Source: an uncultured Planctomycetales bacterium (lineage in GTDB: Bacteria > Planctomycetota > Planctomycetia > Isosphaerales > Isosphaeraceae). From it: a stretch of DNA of 64,000 bases. The notes under the pieces are model-generated. The model did no database searches and was not told the origin of the DNA. It saw only the letters and a list, made by a program, of their open reading frames with translations. Positions 46,832 to 55,711 of this stretch are shown one piece after another. The stretch's first letter is position 1; each line of letters opens with the position of its first letter. Made by a program: the position numbers and the translations under genes. Where the stretch lies: the NCBI GenBank assembly GCA_903926465.1, contig CAIYJE010000029.1, positions 1-64,000 of the forward strand, in the 5' to 3' direction.

Positions 46832-48372
46832 GGCCCCACCCCCGCGCTCTGTGCCAGCTCTTCTGGCGTGTGGCCAAGCGCCATCGCCAGCAGGTTTTCC
46901 TGGGTGGCACTCGTGCGGTCTACCAGCCCCACCACCTGGCCTGCGTGCATCACGGCAATCCGATCACTCATACCCAGAATCTCAGGCAACTCCGAAGAGA
47001 TCATGATGATGGCCAACCCTCGTTCCGCAAGGTCGCACATCAGGCGGTGAATCTCGGCCTTGGCCCCCACGTCAATCCCCTGCGTGGGCTCATCCAAAAT
47101 GAGCACCGAGGGCTCCGTGGCCAGCCACCGCGCCAGCGCCACCTTCTGCTGGTTGCCGCCCGATAGGCTGCCCGCCGGAGCCGCAATCGAGGCGGTTTTC
47201 ACCCCCAACCGTTCCACAAACGATGCGGCAAGCGCGGCCTCTTTGCCGAAATTAAGCCAGCCCCTGTTGCTGATGCTTTTGAGGACCGCCAGCGTGGAAT
47301 TATCCGCCACCGACATGTCTAGAATCACGCCGTGCCGCCGCCGATCTTCTGGCACGTAGGCAATACCGTGCGACACCGCCTCACCAGGGTTCGCAATTCG
47401 GATCGGTTTCCCGTCCAGCAGAATCTCGCCGGCATCGATCGGGCTCAGACCAAACAAGGTCCGAGCCAGCTCCGTTCGGCCCGCGCCAATTAACCCGGCC
47501 AGTCCCAGAATCTCACCCGAGCGCACGCTGAAGCTGACATCGTGAACCCCCTCAGCCTTGGATGTCATACCCCGGACTTCGAACCGGGTATCTCCCTGCG
47601 CCACCTGCCGCTTGGGGAACACGGCCGAAATCTCGCGCCCGACCATCATCCGGATCAGGTCTGATCGGTTCACCGAACCCATCGGTTGCGTGCCCACCAG
47701 CGTACCGTCCCGCAGTGCGGTCACCCGATCTGCCACCTTCGGCAATTCTTCCAGCCGGTGAGAGATGTAGATAATGCCCACCCCTTCCGACCGCAGTTCG
47801 CGGATGACCCGGAAGAGGTTATCAACCTCTTTCTCACTCAGGGAGGCCGTGGGCTCGTCCATGATCAAGATCCGAGAATCGGCCCCAAGGGCCCTGGCAA
47901 TTTCCACGAGCTGCTGCTCGGGCATTGTCAGCCGCCGCACCTCGGTCTCTGGATCAATCTCCGCGCCAATCCGGTCCAGCAACGCCCGGGCCTGGGCCCG
48001 ACGCCGTCCCCAGCGCACCCGGCGCCATGATCCTTCCGGCTCAAGCCCCAGTGCAATATTCTCTGTGACCGTCAGGTCCGGGAACAGCGCCGGCTGCTGA
48101 TAAATGGCCCGAATGCGCAGGTTTCGGGCCGTCGAGGGATTGTTCTCGTCAATCAACTGGCCATCCACCTCAATCGTCCCCTCGTCGGGCACCACCGCCC
48201 CCGTGATCGTCTTGATCAGGGTCGATTTCCCCGCGCCATTCTCTCCCACCAAGGCATGGACCTCGCCTGCCTTCAGGTCGAACGACACCCCACGCAACGC
48301 CTGAATCCCAGCGTACGCTTTCGAGATGTTCGTCAGTTTCAGCAGAGCACGCACGGTTCCCGCCTCATCCAT
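46828..48372 (-). CDS. Sugar ABC transporter ATPase, duplicated nucleotide-binding domain (rhamnose type)
   Basis: 514 aa with two ATPase domains in tandem, as in RbsA/AraG/rhizobial RhaT. Domain 1 has Walker [10 protein letters not shown], a signature that departs from LSGGQ ([15 protein letters not shown]) and Walker B ILIMDEPT. Domain 2 has [13 protein letters not shown] in place of a canonical P-loop, an intact [15 protein letters not shown] and [14 protein letters not shown]. One degenerate P-loop is usual for this family. The start is ATG at 48372, overlapping the rhaA stop by 8 nt. It powers uptake with the two permease genes downstream. Confidence 0.92.
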   Translation of the reverse strand: MDEAGTVRALLKLTNISKAYAGIQALRGVSFDLKAGEVHALVGENGAGKSTLIKTITGAVVPDEGTIEVDGQLIDENNPSTARNLRIRAIYQQPALFPDLTVTENIALGLEPEGSWRRVRWGRRRAQARALLDRIGAEIDPETEVRRLTMPEQQLVEIARALGADSRILIMDEPTASLSEKEVDNLFRVIRELRSEGVGIIYISHRLEELPKVADRVTALRDGTLVGTQPMGSVNRSDLIRMMVGREISAVFPKRQVAQGDTRFEVRGMTSKAEGVHDVSFSVRSGEILGLAGLIGAGRTELARTLFGLSPIDAGEILLDGKPIRIANPGEAVSHGIAYVPEDRRRHGVILDMSVADNSTLAVLKSISNRGWLNFGKEAALAASFVERLGVKTASIAAPAGSLSGGNQQKVALARWLATEPSVLILDEPTQGIDVGAKAEIHRLMCDLAERGLAIIMISSELPEILGMSDRIAVMHAGQVVGLVDRTSATQENLLAMALGHTPEELAQSAGVGP

Positions 48373-49660
48373 CGCTCTGGACCCGCTCCGAGAGTACGCT
48401 GCGTTCATACTGCCGCACGTGCTCCAGCCAGGCCCGACCCACTGGAACATTCATCCGCTCGCACCAGGCGTCCCACACCGCGCCAAATGGCAACGTCTTG
48501 ACCTCTTCCAGGCAAGCCAGCCGGCCCGTGAAGTCTCCGTCGGCCTCCAATTGCCTCAGCATCGCCGTGGGTTCAAGCAACGCCAGTAGTAGCGCCTTCA
48601 GCATGGCGCGGGTGCCAATGACCCAGGCCGCCACCCGGTTGATACTGGCATCAAAGAAGTCGAGCCCAATATGAACCCGGTGCAAATAATCGCCCCGGAC
48701 CAGCTCCTGGGCTATCGCCTCCAGCTCATCACCCAAAATCACCACATGGTCGCTATCCCAGCGCACCCCGCGGCTCACATGCAGCAGCACCCGGTCCAAA
48801 TACTGCAACACCGCCGACAGCTTGTCTGAAACCACCTCCGTAGGGTGGTAATGCCCCGTATCCAGGCAAAGCAATTTCTCTCGCGAAAGGGCATACCCCA
48901 GATAGAACTCCTGAGACCCCACCACATAGCTCTCTGACCCGAGCCCGAATAACTTCCCCTCAACCGCGTCCAGGTGGAACCGAGAATCCAACGGCTCCGA
49001 AAAGATCGTATCAAGCGATTCGGCCAGCAGCAGCCGTGGCCCCTTACGGTCGATTGGCGTGTCTTTCATACCGTCAGGAACCCAGAAATTGGTCACGCAC
49101 GGCGTTCCCAGTGCCCGGCCAATCTCGACCCCAATCTTCCGGCAGGCAACTCCATGGTCAATCCAGAACTTGCGGATCGATGCATCGGGGTGGGCCAGCG
49201 TCAGGCCGTCACTCGCCTTGGCGTGGGCAAAGTACGTTGGGTTGAAGTCGATGCCAATTTGCCGGGCCTTGGCCCAAGAGATCCAGTTGCCGAACAGGTC
49301 GGGGGTCAGTTGATCTCGCTCAATCCGCCGCCCGCTCAGCTCGGCATAGCTGGCGTGCAGGTTCAGCCGGTGCGTGCCTGGAATGAGCGAGAACGCCAGA
49401 TCCAGGTCAGCCCTCAGCTCGTTGGCCGTTCGAGCCTTGCCAGGGTAGTTTCCCGTAACGGCCAGACCGCCACCAATCTCTTGCCCGGAATTCTCGAAGC
49501 CACCAACATCGTCACCCTGCCAGCAATGCAGCGAAATCGCAACCAGGCCCAACCGTTTCAAGGCTTTTTCAACATCCACCCCCCACTCGGCGTACCGCTC
49601 TTGCGCACAGACGAAGTCTCGCTCAACCGTCTGCCGGTTCTGGGAACGGGGTGAAGTCAT
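48365..49660 (-). CDS. rhaA: L-rhamnose isomerase
   Basis: 431 aa, converting L-rhamnose to L-rhamnulose. It is similar to the E. coli-type enzyme along its whole length: [24 protein letters not shown]-like [27 protein letters not shown]-like [13 protein letters not shown], metal-ligand regions [24 protein letters not shown] and VRWDSDHVV, and [19 protein letters not shown]. The chosen ATG (49660) gives the usual length; the 30 upstream residues in frame are not conserved. It heads the operon. Rhamnulokinase and rhamnulose-phosphate aldolase are not in the window, so the rest of the pathway must lie elsewhere. Confidence 0.95.
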   Translation of the reverse strand: MTSPRSQNRQTVERDFVCAQERYAEWGVDVEKALKRLGLVAISLHCWQGDDVGGFENSGQEIGGGLAVTGNYPGKARTANELRADLDLAFSLIPGTHRLNLHASYAELSGRRIERDQLTPDLFGNWISWAKARQIGIDFNPTYFAHAKASDGLTLAHPDASIRKFWIDHGVACRKIGVEIGRALGTPCVTNFWVPDGMKDTPIDRKGPRLLLAESLDTIFSEPLDSRFHLDAVEGKLFGLGSESYVVGSQEFYLGYALSREKLLCLDTGHYHPTEVVSDKLSAVLQYLDRVLLHVSRGVRWDSDHVVILGDELEAIAQELVRGDYLHRVHIGLDFFDASINRVAAWVIGTRAMLKALLLALLEPTAMLRQLEADGDFTGRLACLEEVKTLPFGAVWDAWCERMNVPVGRAWLEHVRQYERSVLSERVQSDG

Positions 49661-49835
49661 GAATCGACCCGTGGGCAAGTGGGTGCCTGAAGCAGGGAGA
49701 ATTTGAGAGTAGTCCGAGATGACCAACGAAACCACTCTTTTTTCCCACAATCGAGCAGAGACTGTCGCTTCCAGGCAATCGGCGTGATAATGAGCACCAG
49801 AAATCGTTCATTGAAGCGCAGAGAGGATCACGGTC
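49661..49835. promoter_or_regulatory. Divergent promoter region of the rhamnose operon and the cyclase-family gene
   Basis: 175 nt between divergent starts. It must contain promoters in both directions and any rhamnose-responsive operator. On the plus strand a GATAAT box at 49786-49791 is a possible -10 for the cyclase gene, without a good -35. No regulator gene adjoins. Confidence 0.35.
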
Positions 49836-50870
49836 ATGAATCTGAAAAACTGGGCCTGCGGGCTTGTGACGCTTGCCGGGCTGGGGCTGGCGGCCCCGGC
49901 GTTGACCCACGGGGGAGAACCTGGCCCCGGCTGGGTCCAAGGGAAAGGGTATGGCTGGATCTGGGGCAAAGACGACGAAGTTGGCAGCCTGAACGCCATG
50001 ACCGACGCCACCCGGGCAGCGGCGCTGGCTACCGTCAAACAAGGCGAGACGTTTGATCTGGGCCTGAATTACAGCCGGCGTTCGTATCGCTGGCCCGGCC
50101 ATAATCCCGGCGAGATCATGAGCTTTCGCTCACCCGAGGGAATCGACCGCATGGGTGATCCCGACGCTCCACCACGTGAAGGGAACCCCGACCGGGTGTT
50201 CTGGCACTCTGGCGCCCTGTTCATTAGCGATAACGTGGCCACCCAGATTGACGGCCTGGCGCACATTACCGCTGGCGACGATTACCACTGGTACAACGGC
50301 TTCAAAGAGGCCGACTGGGGTGGCGACTTCGGACCGCGAAAGTGCGATGCCTCCACCATTCCACCGATTGTTGCTCGCGGTGTGATGATTGACGTGGCCG
50401 CCTACAAAGGTGTGGATGCCTTGCCCAAACACACAGCCATTTCCCCCAGCGACCTGAAGGGGGCCCTCAAGGCGCAGGGGACCGAGCTGAAACCGGGCGA
50501 TGTGGTACTGATCCGTACCGGAACCGCACGCTACTGGGAGGGTGAGGGGGCCAATCACACCAAGATCGCCGAACACGACAGCGCGGGGATTACCCTTGAG
50601 ACCGCGAAATGGCTGGTTGAAGAGCAGGGGGCCATGCTCATTGCCTCTGACACAAGCGGCCTGGAAGTGAATCCGCCCGCGCCTGGCGCAGGCAGCGGCA
50701 TTCCAGTCCACAAGTACTTGCTGGTGGACCAGGGAGTGCACATTGGTGAATTTCACAACTGTGAAGGCCTGAGCCTGGCCAAGGTCTACACGTTCTGTTA
50801 CATCGCCAGCACCAACAAGATCAAGGGCACAGCCGCGGGATTTGCGATGCGGCCACTCGGGCTGAGGTGA
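49836..50870 (+). CDS. Secreted cyclase-family protein (kynurenine-formamidase-like)
   Basis: 344 aa with a signal peptide (about 1-24, LVTLAGLGLAAPALTHG). The rest matches the metal-dependent cyclase/formamidase superfamily: the metal region around residue 135 reads NVATQIDGLAHI, then TIPPIVARGVMIDV, LKPGDVVLIRTG, MLIASDTSGLEV and VDQGVHIGEFHNCEGL. In the canonical HxGTHxDxxxH motif the second histidine is replaced by glutamine (codon CAG), while Asp and the last His remain. The variant also occurs in other members of this family, so loss of activity cannot be assumed. The substrate is unknown; export implies an extracytoplasmic compound. Confidence 0.82.
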   Translation: MNLKNWACGLVTLAGLGLAAPALTHGGEPGPGWVQGKGYGWIWGKDDEVGSLNAMTDATRAAALATVKQGETFDLGLNYSRRSYRWPGHNPGEIMSFRSPEGIDRMGDPDAPPREGNPDRVFWHSGALFISDNVATQIDGLAHITAGDDYHWYNGFKEADWGGDFGPRKCDASTIPPIVARGVMIDVAAYKGVDALPKHTAISPSDLKGALKAQGTELKPGDVVLIRTGTARYWEGEGANHTKIAEHDSAGITLETAKWLVEEQGAMLIASDTSGLEVNPPAPGAGSGIPVHKYLLVDQGVHIGEFHNCEGLSLAKVYTFCYIASTNKIKGTAAGFAMRPLGLR

Positions 50871-51043
50871 GAAACGGAACACCATGGAGTGAATCAGGCC
50901 GCTTCCACAGATGTTTTCAGAAGGAGGGCTCACGCATTCGATTAGCACCAAACTCGGAAAACTTGACATCTCCACGGTTTTAGGTATAAGTTGAATAGGC
51001 TTTTGATCTATTTCAGCATCTTTGGCCTGTTGATGTGATTTTT

Positions 51044-51685
51044 ATGAATGCCCAACCATTACCCATTTGGAAGTTCATTGCCTGTATTACAAGTACGGCA
51101 TTGGCGGTGCCGGCATTGCACTTGTTAGGTTGGAAAGGATCAACCGAGGCCATCACGCTCACTGTGGGTGCTCTTTCGATTGCCTTCTTATTCACACGTC
51201 ACTTTCTACGTGACAACCTTAGGGTTTGTTACCGCAACGTGTCTCCAATACCCCTTGCACTATTTACGATTTTGGCATGGATTCCGTTTGGGTTTGTTAT
51301 TGCTCCTGGAATCTACACAGCAATTTTGATAGACAGGCAGATCGATAAAGCTGTGATCGTTCTTGAAGAGAAGATAAATGGGACCATTGAAATAGAACAC
51401 AAAGAAATACTGAAGATAATCAGCGAGGACGCGGGACGATGGTACTGGCCACCAAGTTGGGGAACATTCGTAGAACGAAAGGTTATTGAGACGATTGATG
51501 AGACAATCTACCATCCAGCGAAACTGTCGGTCCTTTTTCTCTTTATCGCGGTCTCGTGGGTAATGCTTGCATTTCAATTTATTTTCTATGCGAGCTTGGT
51601 GTTCATCCTTGTAAAATCACTAATGCTTATAGGGGCACGCTGCGCAATAAAGAACGGTGCCGAGATTGAGTTTACCCTACCTTAG
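51044..51685 (+). CDS. Integral membrane protein of unknown function
   Basis: 213 aa from ATG 51044; a GTG at 51035 is an alternative. Hydrophobic segments lie near residues 8-28, 37-56, 69-95 and 165-195. A hydrophilic stretch between them contains acidic and aromatic residues (EEKINGTIEIEHKEILKIISEDAGRWYWPP). No family was recognised. The gene is AT-richer than the surroundings and stands immediately before the gene at 51699, so they probably form a pair. Confidence 0.65.
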   Translation: MNAQPLPIWKFIACITSTALAVPALHLLGWKGSTEAITLTVGALSIAFLFTRHFLRDNLRVCYRNVSPIPLALFTILAWIPFGFVIAPGIYTAILIDRQIDKAVIVLEEKINGTIEIEHKEILKIISEDAGRWYWPPSWGTFVERKVIETIDETIYHPAKLSVLFLFIAVSWVMLAFQFIFYASLVFILVKSLMLIGARCAIKNGAEIEFTLP

Positions 51686-51698
51686 AAAGAGGCAGTTT

Positions 51699-52382
51699 AT
51701 GATATCTGTCTTACGCTCGGGCGGCACGACAATGGTCCCCTGCACCCGAAAACAACGGATCTACATTCGTCATGATAAAGAGATCCACTCTGATCCGACC
51801 ATTCTGGTCACCACGGGAGTTCCAAGACCCGGACAGGCGACGTTTTCGAGGATCATCAAGAATTCCTTCCTGATGCAAGAGGTCTCCATAAAATCTTCCG
51901 AAATCCACGGCACTTTCGAGATCAAATGCCTTGGAGGTAAGGAACTTATCCTTCTTGAACTGGAAGCGAATGACAGATTAACAGTCAACTTCACGCATCT
52001 GATCGGGTTCTCGGAAAGCCTGAAATTCAAAAGCTGCGCCAATCTCTCGGTTACTGCGTTTGCCTGTGATCGCAACTTCGTCAGCATTGCACAAGGGCCA
52101 GGCTTCGCGATTCTGGAAACTCACGGTAATTACACGATCCATCGAGATTCAACGATCGTCATCGATCCTGAATTGTTAATTGCATGGGACCCTCGAACTC
52201 GGTTTAGACTGTCTGGTGTCCATAGGTGGCGGGACATCTACTTCAATCGGCTTAGAGTATCTTGCAACCTGACACCCGGCTTATCTCCACTTATCATCGA
52301 CTCAAAATCGATCAATCCGCGAACCTCAGCGAATCCACTCCTTCGTATGATCAAATCCGTGTATCTGCCTCGTCTGAATTGA
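51699..52382 (+). CDS. Possible AIM24-like beta-rich protein
   Basis: 227 aa. It is mostly beta-strand. The pattern LLELEANDRLTVNFTHLIGFSESLKF, then FVSIAQGPGFAILETHGNYTIHR, resembles the core of AIM24 family proteins, in which a hydrophobic gatekeeping strand precedes a GxG-type turn. That assignment is tentative. The start is ATG 51699 with GAGG about 7 nt upstream, rather than the GTG at 51657 that overlaps the previous gene. The base composition, like that of the upstream gene, is less GC-rich than the flanks. It converges with the toxin gene. Confidence 0.55.
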   Translation: MISVLRSGGTTMVPCTRKQRIYIRHDKEIHSDPTILVTTGVPRPGQATFSRIIKNSFLMQEVSIKSSEIHGTFEIKCLGGKELILLELEANDRLTVNFTHLIGFSESLKFKSCANLSVTAFACDRNFVSIAQGPGFAILETHGNYTIHRDSTIVIDPELLIAWDPRTRFRLSGVHRWRDIYFNRLRVSCNLTPGLSPLIIDSKSINPRTSANPLLRMIKSVYLPRLN

Positions 52383-52400
52383 GGAAGAACCCGAACGCGG

Positions 52401-52940
52401 CTAACCGCTTGCGAGAGGGGGAAAACCGAGCCCCCTGATGACGTGCATGGAGAGGAACAGATGTTTTGGATCATCCAATAGTGGCTTGAAACCGAACCTC
52501 TGGTAGAACCGGCATGCAGCGTCGTCGATCGCATCGACTTCCACAGCCCTGACCCCTACATGCTGGGCAAGGTGCTGGGCTCTACGAAGAGCATCGATGA
52601 GGAGCAGCGATCCCACCCCTTGGCCTTGGGCGGAGCGATCCACGGCAAGGCGTCCAAGCAGCACCACGGGCACATCCAGACGCGGTAATCCCTTTGCCTC
52701 CGCCGTAGGGAGCACCGCGTGCAAAACGCGGTGGTTAGCGATTGCGTAGTGCCCCAGGACAAGCTGGGCTGTGCCCTTTGTAGCCACATAAGTACGGGCC
52801 AGATCACGCTTCTCAAACTGGCTTGCTCTCAGGTTGAGCCAACTGTTGAGAAGATCGTTCCCGCAGTCAAAGACCGTGCGGTCGTGCCTCGGTCGCAACC
52901 GCTCAATGGCCCAGCCATCCTGATAGGAAGGATTATCCAA
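52401..52940 (-). CDS. GNAT acetyltransferase toxin (TacT-like)
   Basis: 179 aa GNAT-fold protein: FDCGNDLLNSWL near the N-terminus, VVLLGRLAVDRSAQGQGVGSLLLIDALRRA (acetyl-CoA-binding loop R/Q-x-x-G-x-G/A), and AIDDAACRFYQRFGFKPL. This combination is that of the acetyltransferase toxins that block the amino group of charged tRNAs. The start is best taken as TTG at 52940. It overlaps the antitoxin stop (ATTGGATAA) and has AGGA a few bases upstream. The frame continues further but would run deep into the antitoxin gene. It is paired with the DUF1778 antitoxin just upstream. Confidence 0.82.
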   Translation of the reverse strand: MDNPSYQDGWAIERLRPRHDRTVFDCGNDLLNSWLNLRASQFEKRDLARTYVATKGTAQLVLGHYAIANHRVLHAVLPTAEAKGLPRLDVPVVLLGRLAVDRSAQGQGVGSLLLIDALRRAQHLAQHVGVRAVEVDAIDDAACRFYQRFGFKPLLDDPKHLFLSMHVIRGLGFPPLASG

Positions 52941-53211
52941 TTTGCTTCCTATAGTTATTCGCCGCCTTGAGTAGGGCCGCGTTTGGCTTGGCATCCGTGT
53001 CGTCAAGGATCTGGATGAACCGTTCTCGATCGCGATCACTCAAGAAGGTTGCGTCACGCTGTTCAATGACCGTACGGGCTTGCTGTACGAGCGTACTGAC
53101 CGCGAAGTCACTGACCGACTGGCCAAGCGAAGTGGCCGCTTCTTCAATTACTTCTTTGAGTTCGGCTGAGAGCCGAAAATTAAGGCGAGCCTCAACAGCG
53201 TCAGTTGGCAT
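52933..53211 (-). CDS. DUF1778-family antitoxin (TacA-like)
   Basis: 92 aa. It begins with a ribbon-helix-helix-like DNA-binding part (EARLNFRLSAELKEVIEEAATSLGQSVSDFAVSTLV). The C-terminal segment (FIQILDDTDAKPNAALLKAANNY) normally wraps the toxin. Typical members neutralise the GNAT toxin and repress the operon, and the 8-nt overlap with the toxin start fits that role. Autoregulation would act in the 277 nt before the divergent FG-GAP gene. Confidence 0.85.
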   Translation of the reverse strand: MPTDAVEARLNFRLSAELKEVIEEAATSLGQSVSDFAVSTLVQQARTVIEQRDATFLSDRDRERFIQILDDTDAKPNAALLKAANNYRKQIG

Positions 53212-53488
53212 AGCAGTTCTCCTTGATTGTAGCTAACCAGGGTTGTCCACCATAAACCTATCCTATCTCCTCTTGTGGCAGATTGCCACATGTCGGGTTT
53301 TTGCACCTATACTCTGCGCAATACCTCTATTCCGGGGAATTCGCTCACACGACTCAGTGCCAATTCGCCCTAATCCACCCCGTTTCTGGCAACCAGGCGA
53401 GGGGCCGTGTAGGCTAGAGTCATCGAGATCTCGCGGGCTGGCCGGTGCGGTCGCTGGGCGATTTCCAGATTTCCAAGGGAGTTTTGTC

Positions 53489-55240
53489 GTGTCTTTTCAT
53501 CCTCTGCGTCTGGCAACGCCCGCGATTCTGGCCTGGCTCATCTGTTCCGTAGCAATTCAGGCCGACGACAAGTCCTACCAGATCCACTCCTTCAGCCGCC
53601 AGCAGCTCACCGATGAGTACCTGTCTGAAGGGATCGCGGCCGGCGACCTGAACCGTGACGGCCAGATTGACATGATCTACGGCCCGTACTGGTTCGCCGG
53701 TCCCAAGTTCACCGAAAAACATGAGCTTTATCCCCCCAAGCCCCAGAACAAAGAAGGGTACGCCGATCACTTCTTCGCCTGGGTGCATGACTTCAACGGC
53801 GACGGCTGGAACGACATCCTGACCGCCGGGTTCCCCGGTACCCCCGGCTTTGTTTACGAGAACCCAGGGGCGGCCGGACACGGCAAGCACTGGCCCAAGC
53901 ACCAGGTTCTGAACTCGGTCGGCAATGAGTCGCCCCAGTTCCTCAACATCGTGGGTGACGAAACGCCCGAACTCGTCTGCTCCAATGATGGCTTCAACGG
54001 CTACGCCACGTTTGATCCCAAGCGACCGTTCGAACCCTGGACCTTCCACGCCATCTCGGAACAGGTCGCACCCAAACCGTTTGGCCATGGGCTGGGCTTG
54101 GGAGACGTGAACGGCGACAAACGGATGGACGTGCTCGTCAATAACGGTTGGTTCGAGCAACCTGCCGAACTCGCCGCAGGCAAGACCTGGGCCTACCACG
54201 CGGTTCCCTTTGCCGCCGGTGGCGCCGACATGTTTGCCTACGACGTGGATGGCGACGGCGACAACGACGTGATCACCAGCCTCAACGCTCACGAGTTCGG
54301 CCTGGCCTGGTATGAACAAGCCGCTGACGGCAGCTTCAAGCGCCACCTGATCATGGGCGACCGGCCGGCCGACAATCGTTACGGTGTGCTGTTCACAGAG
54401 CCACACTCGGTTCAACTGGCCGATATCGACGGCGACGGCCTCAAGGACATCATCACCGGCAAGACGTACTACTCACACCACAAGGGAAGCCCACTCTGGG
54501 ACGCCGGCGCCGTGGTGTACTGGTTCAAGCTGGTCCGTACTCCCGAGGGGGTCGATTTCGTGCCGTTCCAGGCCGACGGTGAGGCAGGCATCGGCCGTCA
54601 GCTTGTGGTTCACGATATCAACAAGGACGGGCTGCCCGACCTGGCCTCTGGTGGCATGAAAGGGGCACACGTGCTGATCCACCAGCGCGAGGCGGTCGAC
54701 AAAGCCCGCTGGCAGGCGCATCAGCCCAAGGTTTTGCACACGGAACCTGCCCCAGAACCAGTCAAAGGAACGCCCGCCAAGCTCGACGACCAGACCGGCC
54801 GAGTGCTGGGCGCCATCGAGGCCGAAGCACTGACCGTACTGGCAACCAGCGGTGGTAAGGCCGGCATCCAGGAGATGGCCGGTTTTGCCCCCAAAACCTG
54901 GAGCGGCGATACCCAGCTCTTCTGGGGTGGGGCCAAGCCCGGTGACCGGCTGGAACTTGAGTTCCAGGCACCCTCAGCCGGTGAGTTTGACGTTCTGGCC
55001 GCGTTCACCATGGCGCGTGATTACGCCATGGTTCAGGTTCTGGTTGATGGCGAACCGATCGGCAAGCCGCTCGACCTGTACAACTCGCCCGATGTGATCT
55101 CATCGGGCGAGTTCCAACTGGGTCCCAAGAAGCTGATGGCCGGCAAGCACAAGCTGGCGCTAGAGATCAAAGGGGCAAACCCATCGGCCGCCCAGGCTTT
55201 CATGGTCGGCCTGGACTATCTGCGGCTGGCACCCAAGTGA
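53489..55240 (+). CDS. FG-GAP/VCBS repeat secreted protein with C-terminal beta-sandwich
   Basis: 583 aa. The signal peptide is at about 1-26 (LATPAILAWLICSVAIQA). An FG-GAP propeller has motifs DLNRDGQIDMIYG, DFNGDGWNDIL, DVNGDKRMDVLV, DVDGDGDNDVIT, DIDGDGLKDIIT and DINKDGLPDLAS. The last 150 residues resemble a carbohydrate-binding-like sandwich (FEAEAL-like IEAEALTVL ... YAMVQVLVDGEPIGKPLDLYN ... GLDYLRLA). A role in binding or degrading polysaccharide is possible; no catalytic site is recognised. The start is GTG at 53489, with AGGGAG 8 nt upstream and a good signal peptide. The frame remains open upstream to 53243 without such support. Confidence 0.8.
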   Translation: MSFHPLRLATPAILAWLICSVAIQADDKSYQIHSFSRQQLTDEYLSEGIAAGDLNRDGQIDMIYGPYWFAGPKFTEKHELYPPKPQNKEGYADHFFAWVHDFNGDGWNDILTAGFPGTPGFVYENPGAAGHGKHWPKHQVLNSVGNESPQFLNIVGDETPELVCSNDGFNGYATFDPKRPFEPWTFHAISEQVAPKPFGHGLGLGDVNGDKRMDVLVNNGWFEQPAELAAGKTWAYHAVPFAAGGADMFAYDVDGDGDNDVITSLNAHEFGLAWYEQAADGSFKRHLIMGDRPADNRYGVLFTEPHSVQLADIDGDGLKDIITGKTYYSHHKGSPLWDAGAVVYWFKLVRTPEGVDFVPFQADGEAGIGRQLVVHDINKDGLPDLASGGMKGAHVLIHQREAVDKARWQAHQPKVLHTEPAPEPVKGTPAKLDDQTGRVLGAIEAEALTVLATSGGKAGIQEMAGFAPKTWSGDTQLFWGGAKPGDRLELEFQAPSAGEFDVLAAFTMARDYAMVQVLVDGEPIGKPLDLYNSPDVISSGEFQLGPKKLMAGKHKLALEIKGANPSAAQAFMVGLDYLRLAPK

Positions 55241-55255
55241 ACCACGGTGTCACCG

Positions 55256-55277
55256 GGCCCCACGGCAACGTGGGGCC
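55256..55277 (+). terminator. Hairpin after the FG-GAP gene, possible terminator
   Basis: A stem of 9 bp (ggccccacg/cgtggggcc) closes a GCAA loop, 15 nt after the stop codon. There is no T-tract, so termination strength is uncertain. Confidence 0.45.
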
Positions 55278-55324
55278 GGTCTTCTACGGGTAAGCCCAGG
55301 GTTTTAAGCTCCAAAAAGAGCCAC

Positions 55325-55353
55325 TTGACGACGCACGGGGGGTGCGGCATACT
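55325..55353 (+). promoter_or_regulatory. Possible sigma-70 promoter for the thrC group
   Basis: TTGACG (55325-55330), a 17-nt spacer and CATACT (55348-55353), matching 5 and 4 of 6 consensus bases. It lies some 360 nt before the GTG of threonine synthase. Confidence 0.35.
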
Positions 55354-55711
55354 CAAAGCTCATAATTCGGCACGCATCTTATCCAGAGTGGTTGAGGGAC
55401 AGGCCCGACGACGCCACAGCAACCGGTTCACCCCAGAGGTGAGCGCTGGTGCTAACTCCTTCCCTGCTTGGCTGATTTTTTTCAGTCCAAGTTGTGGGAC
55501 AGATGAGATGGTTCGCGAGAAGCGGGGACAACATATCCCCACAGACTGCGGTTTTCCGCGCAACCAGCCAATCAAAAGTGAGTTTGCCTGTCTCCGCCGA
55601 CCCAATCGAGCGACTGTTGTCGCTTGAATCAGGTCTGTTCCAGTGAGATGCGTGCCTGCTGTCCAGGTTTGAACAGACCTGGGCCGGCTCCCTCTCGCTG
55701 GAGATTTCGCG

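Larger units (their letters stand above)
55241..55711. other. Intergenic region before threonine synthase
   Basis: 471 nt without a credible gene. It contains a hairpin shortly after the FG-GAP gene and a possible sigma-70 promoter (separate entries). The leader of the threonine synthase transcript would be about 350 nt, long enough for a leader control element, but no known riboswitch was recognised. Confidence 0.5.

Noticed and set aside
53420-54415. 331-aa antisense frame over the FG-GAP gene
   Set aside because: The Val/Gly/His composition is the reverse reading of calcium-loop repeats, not an independent protein.
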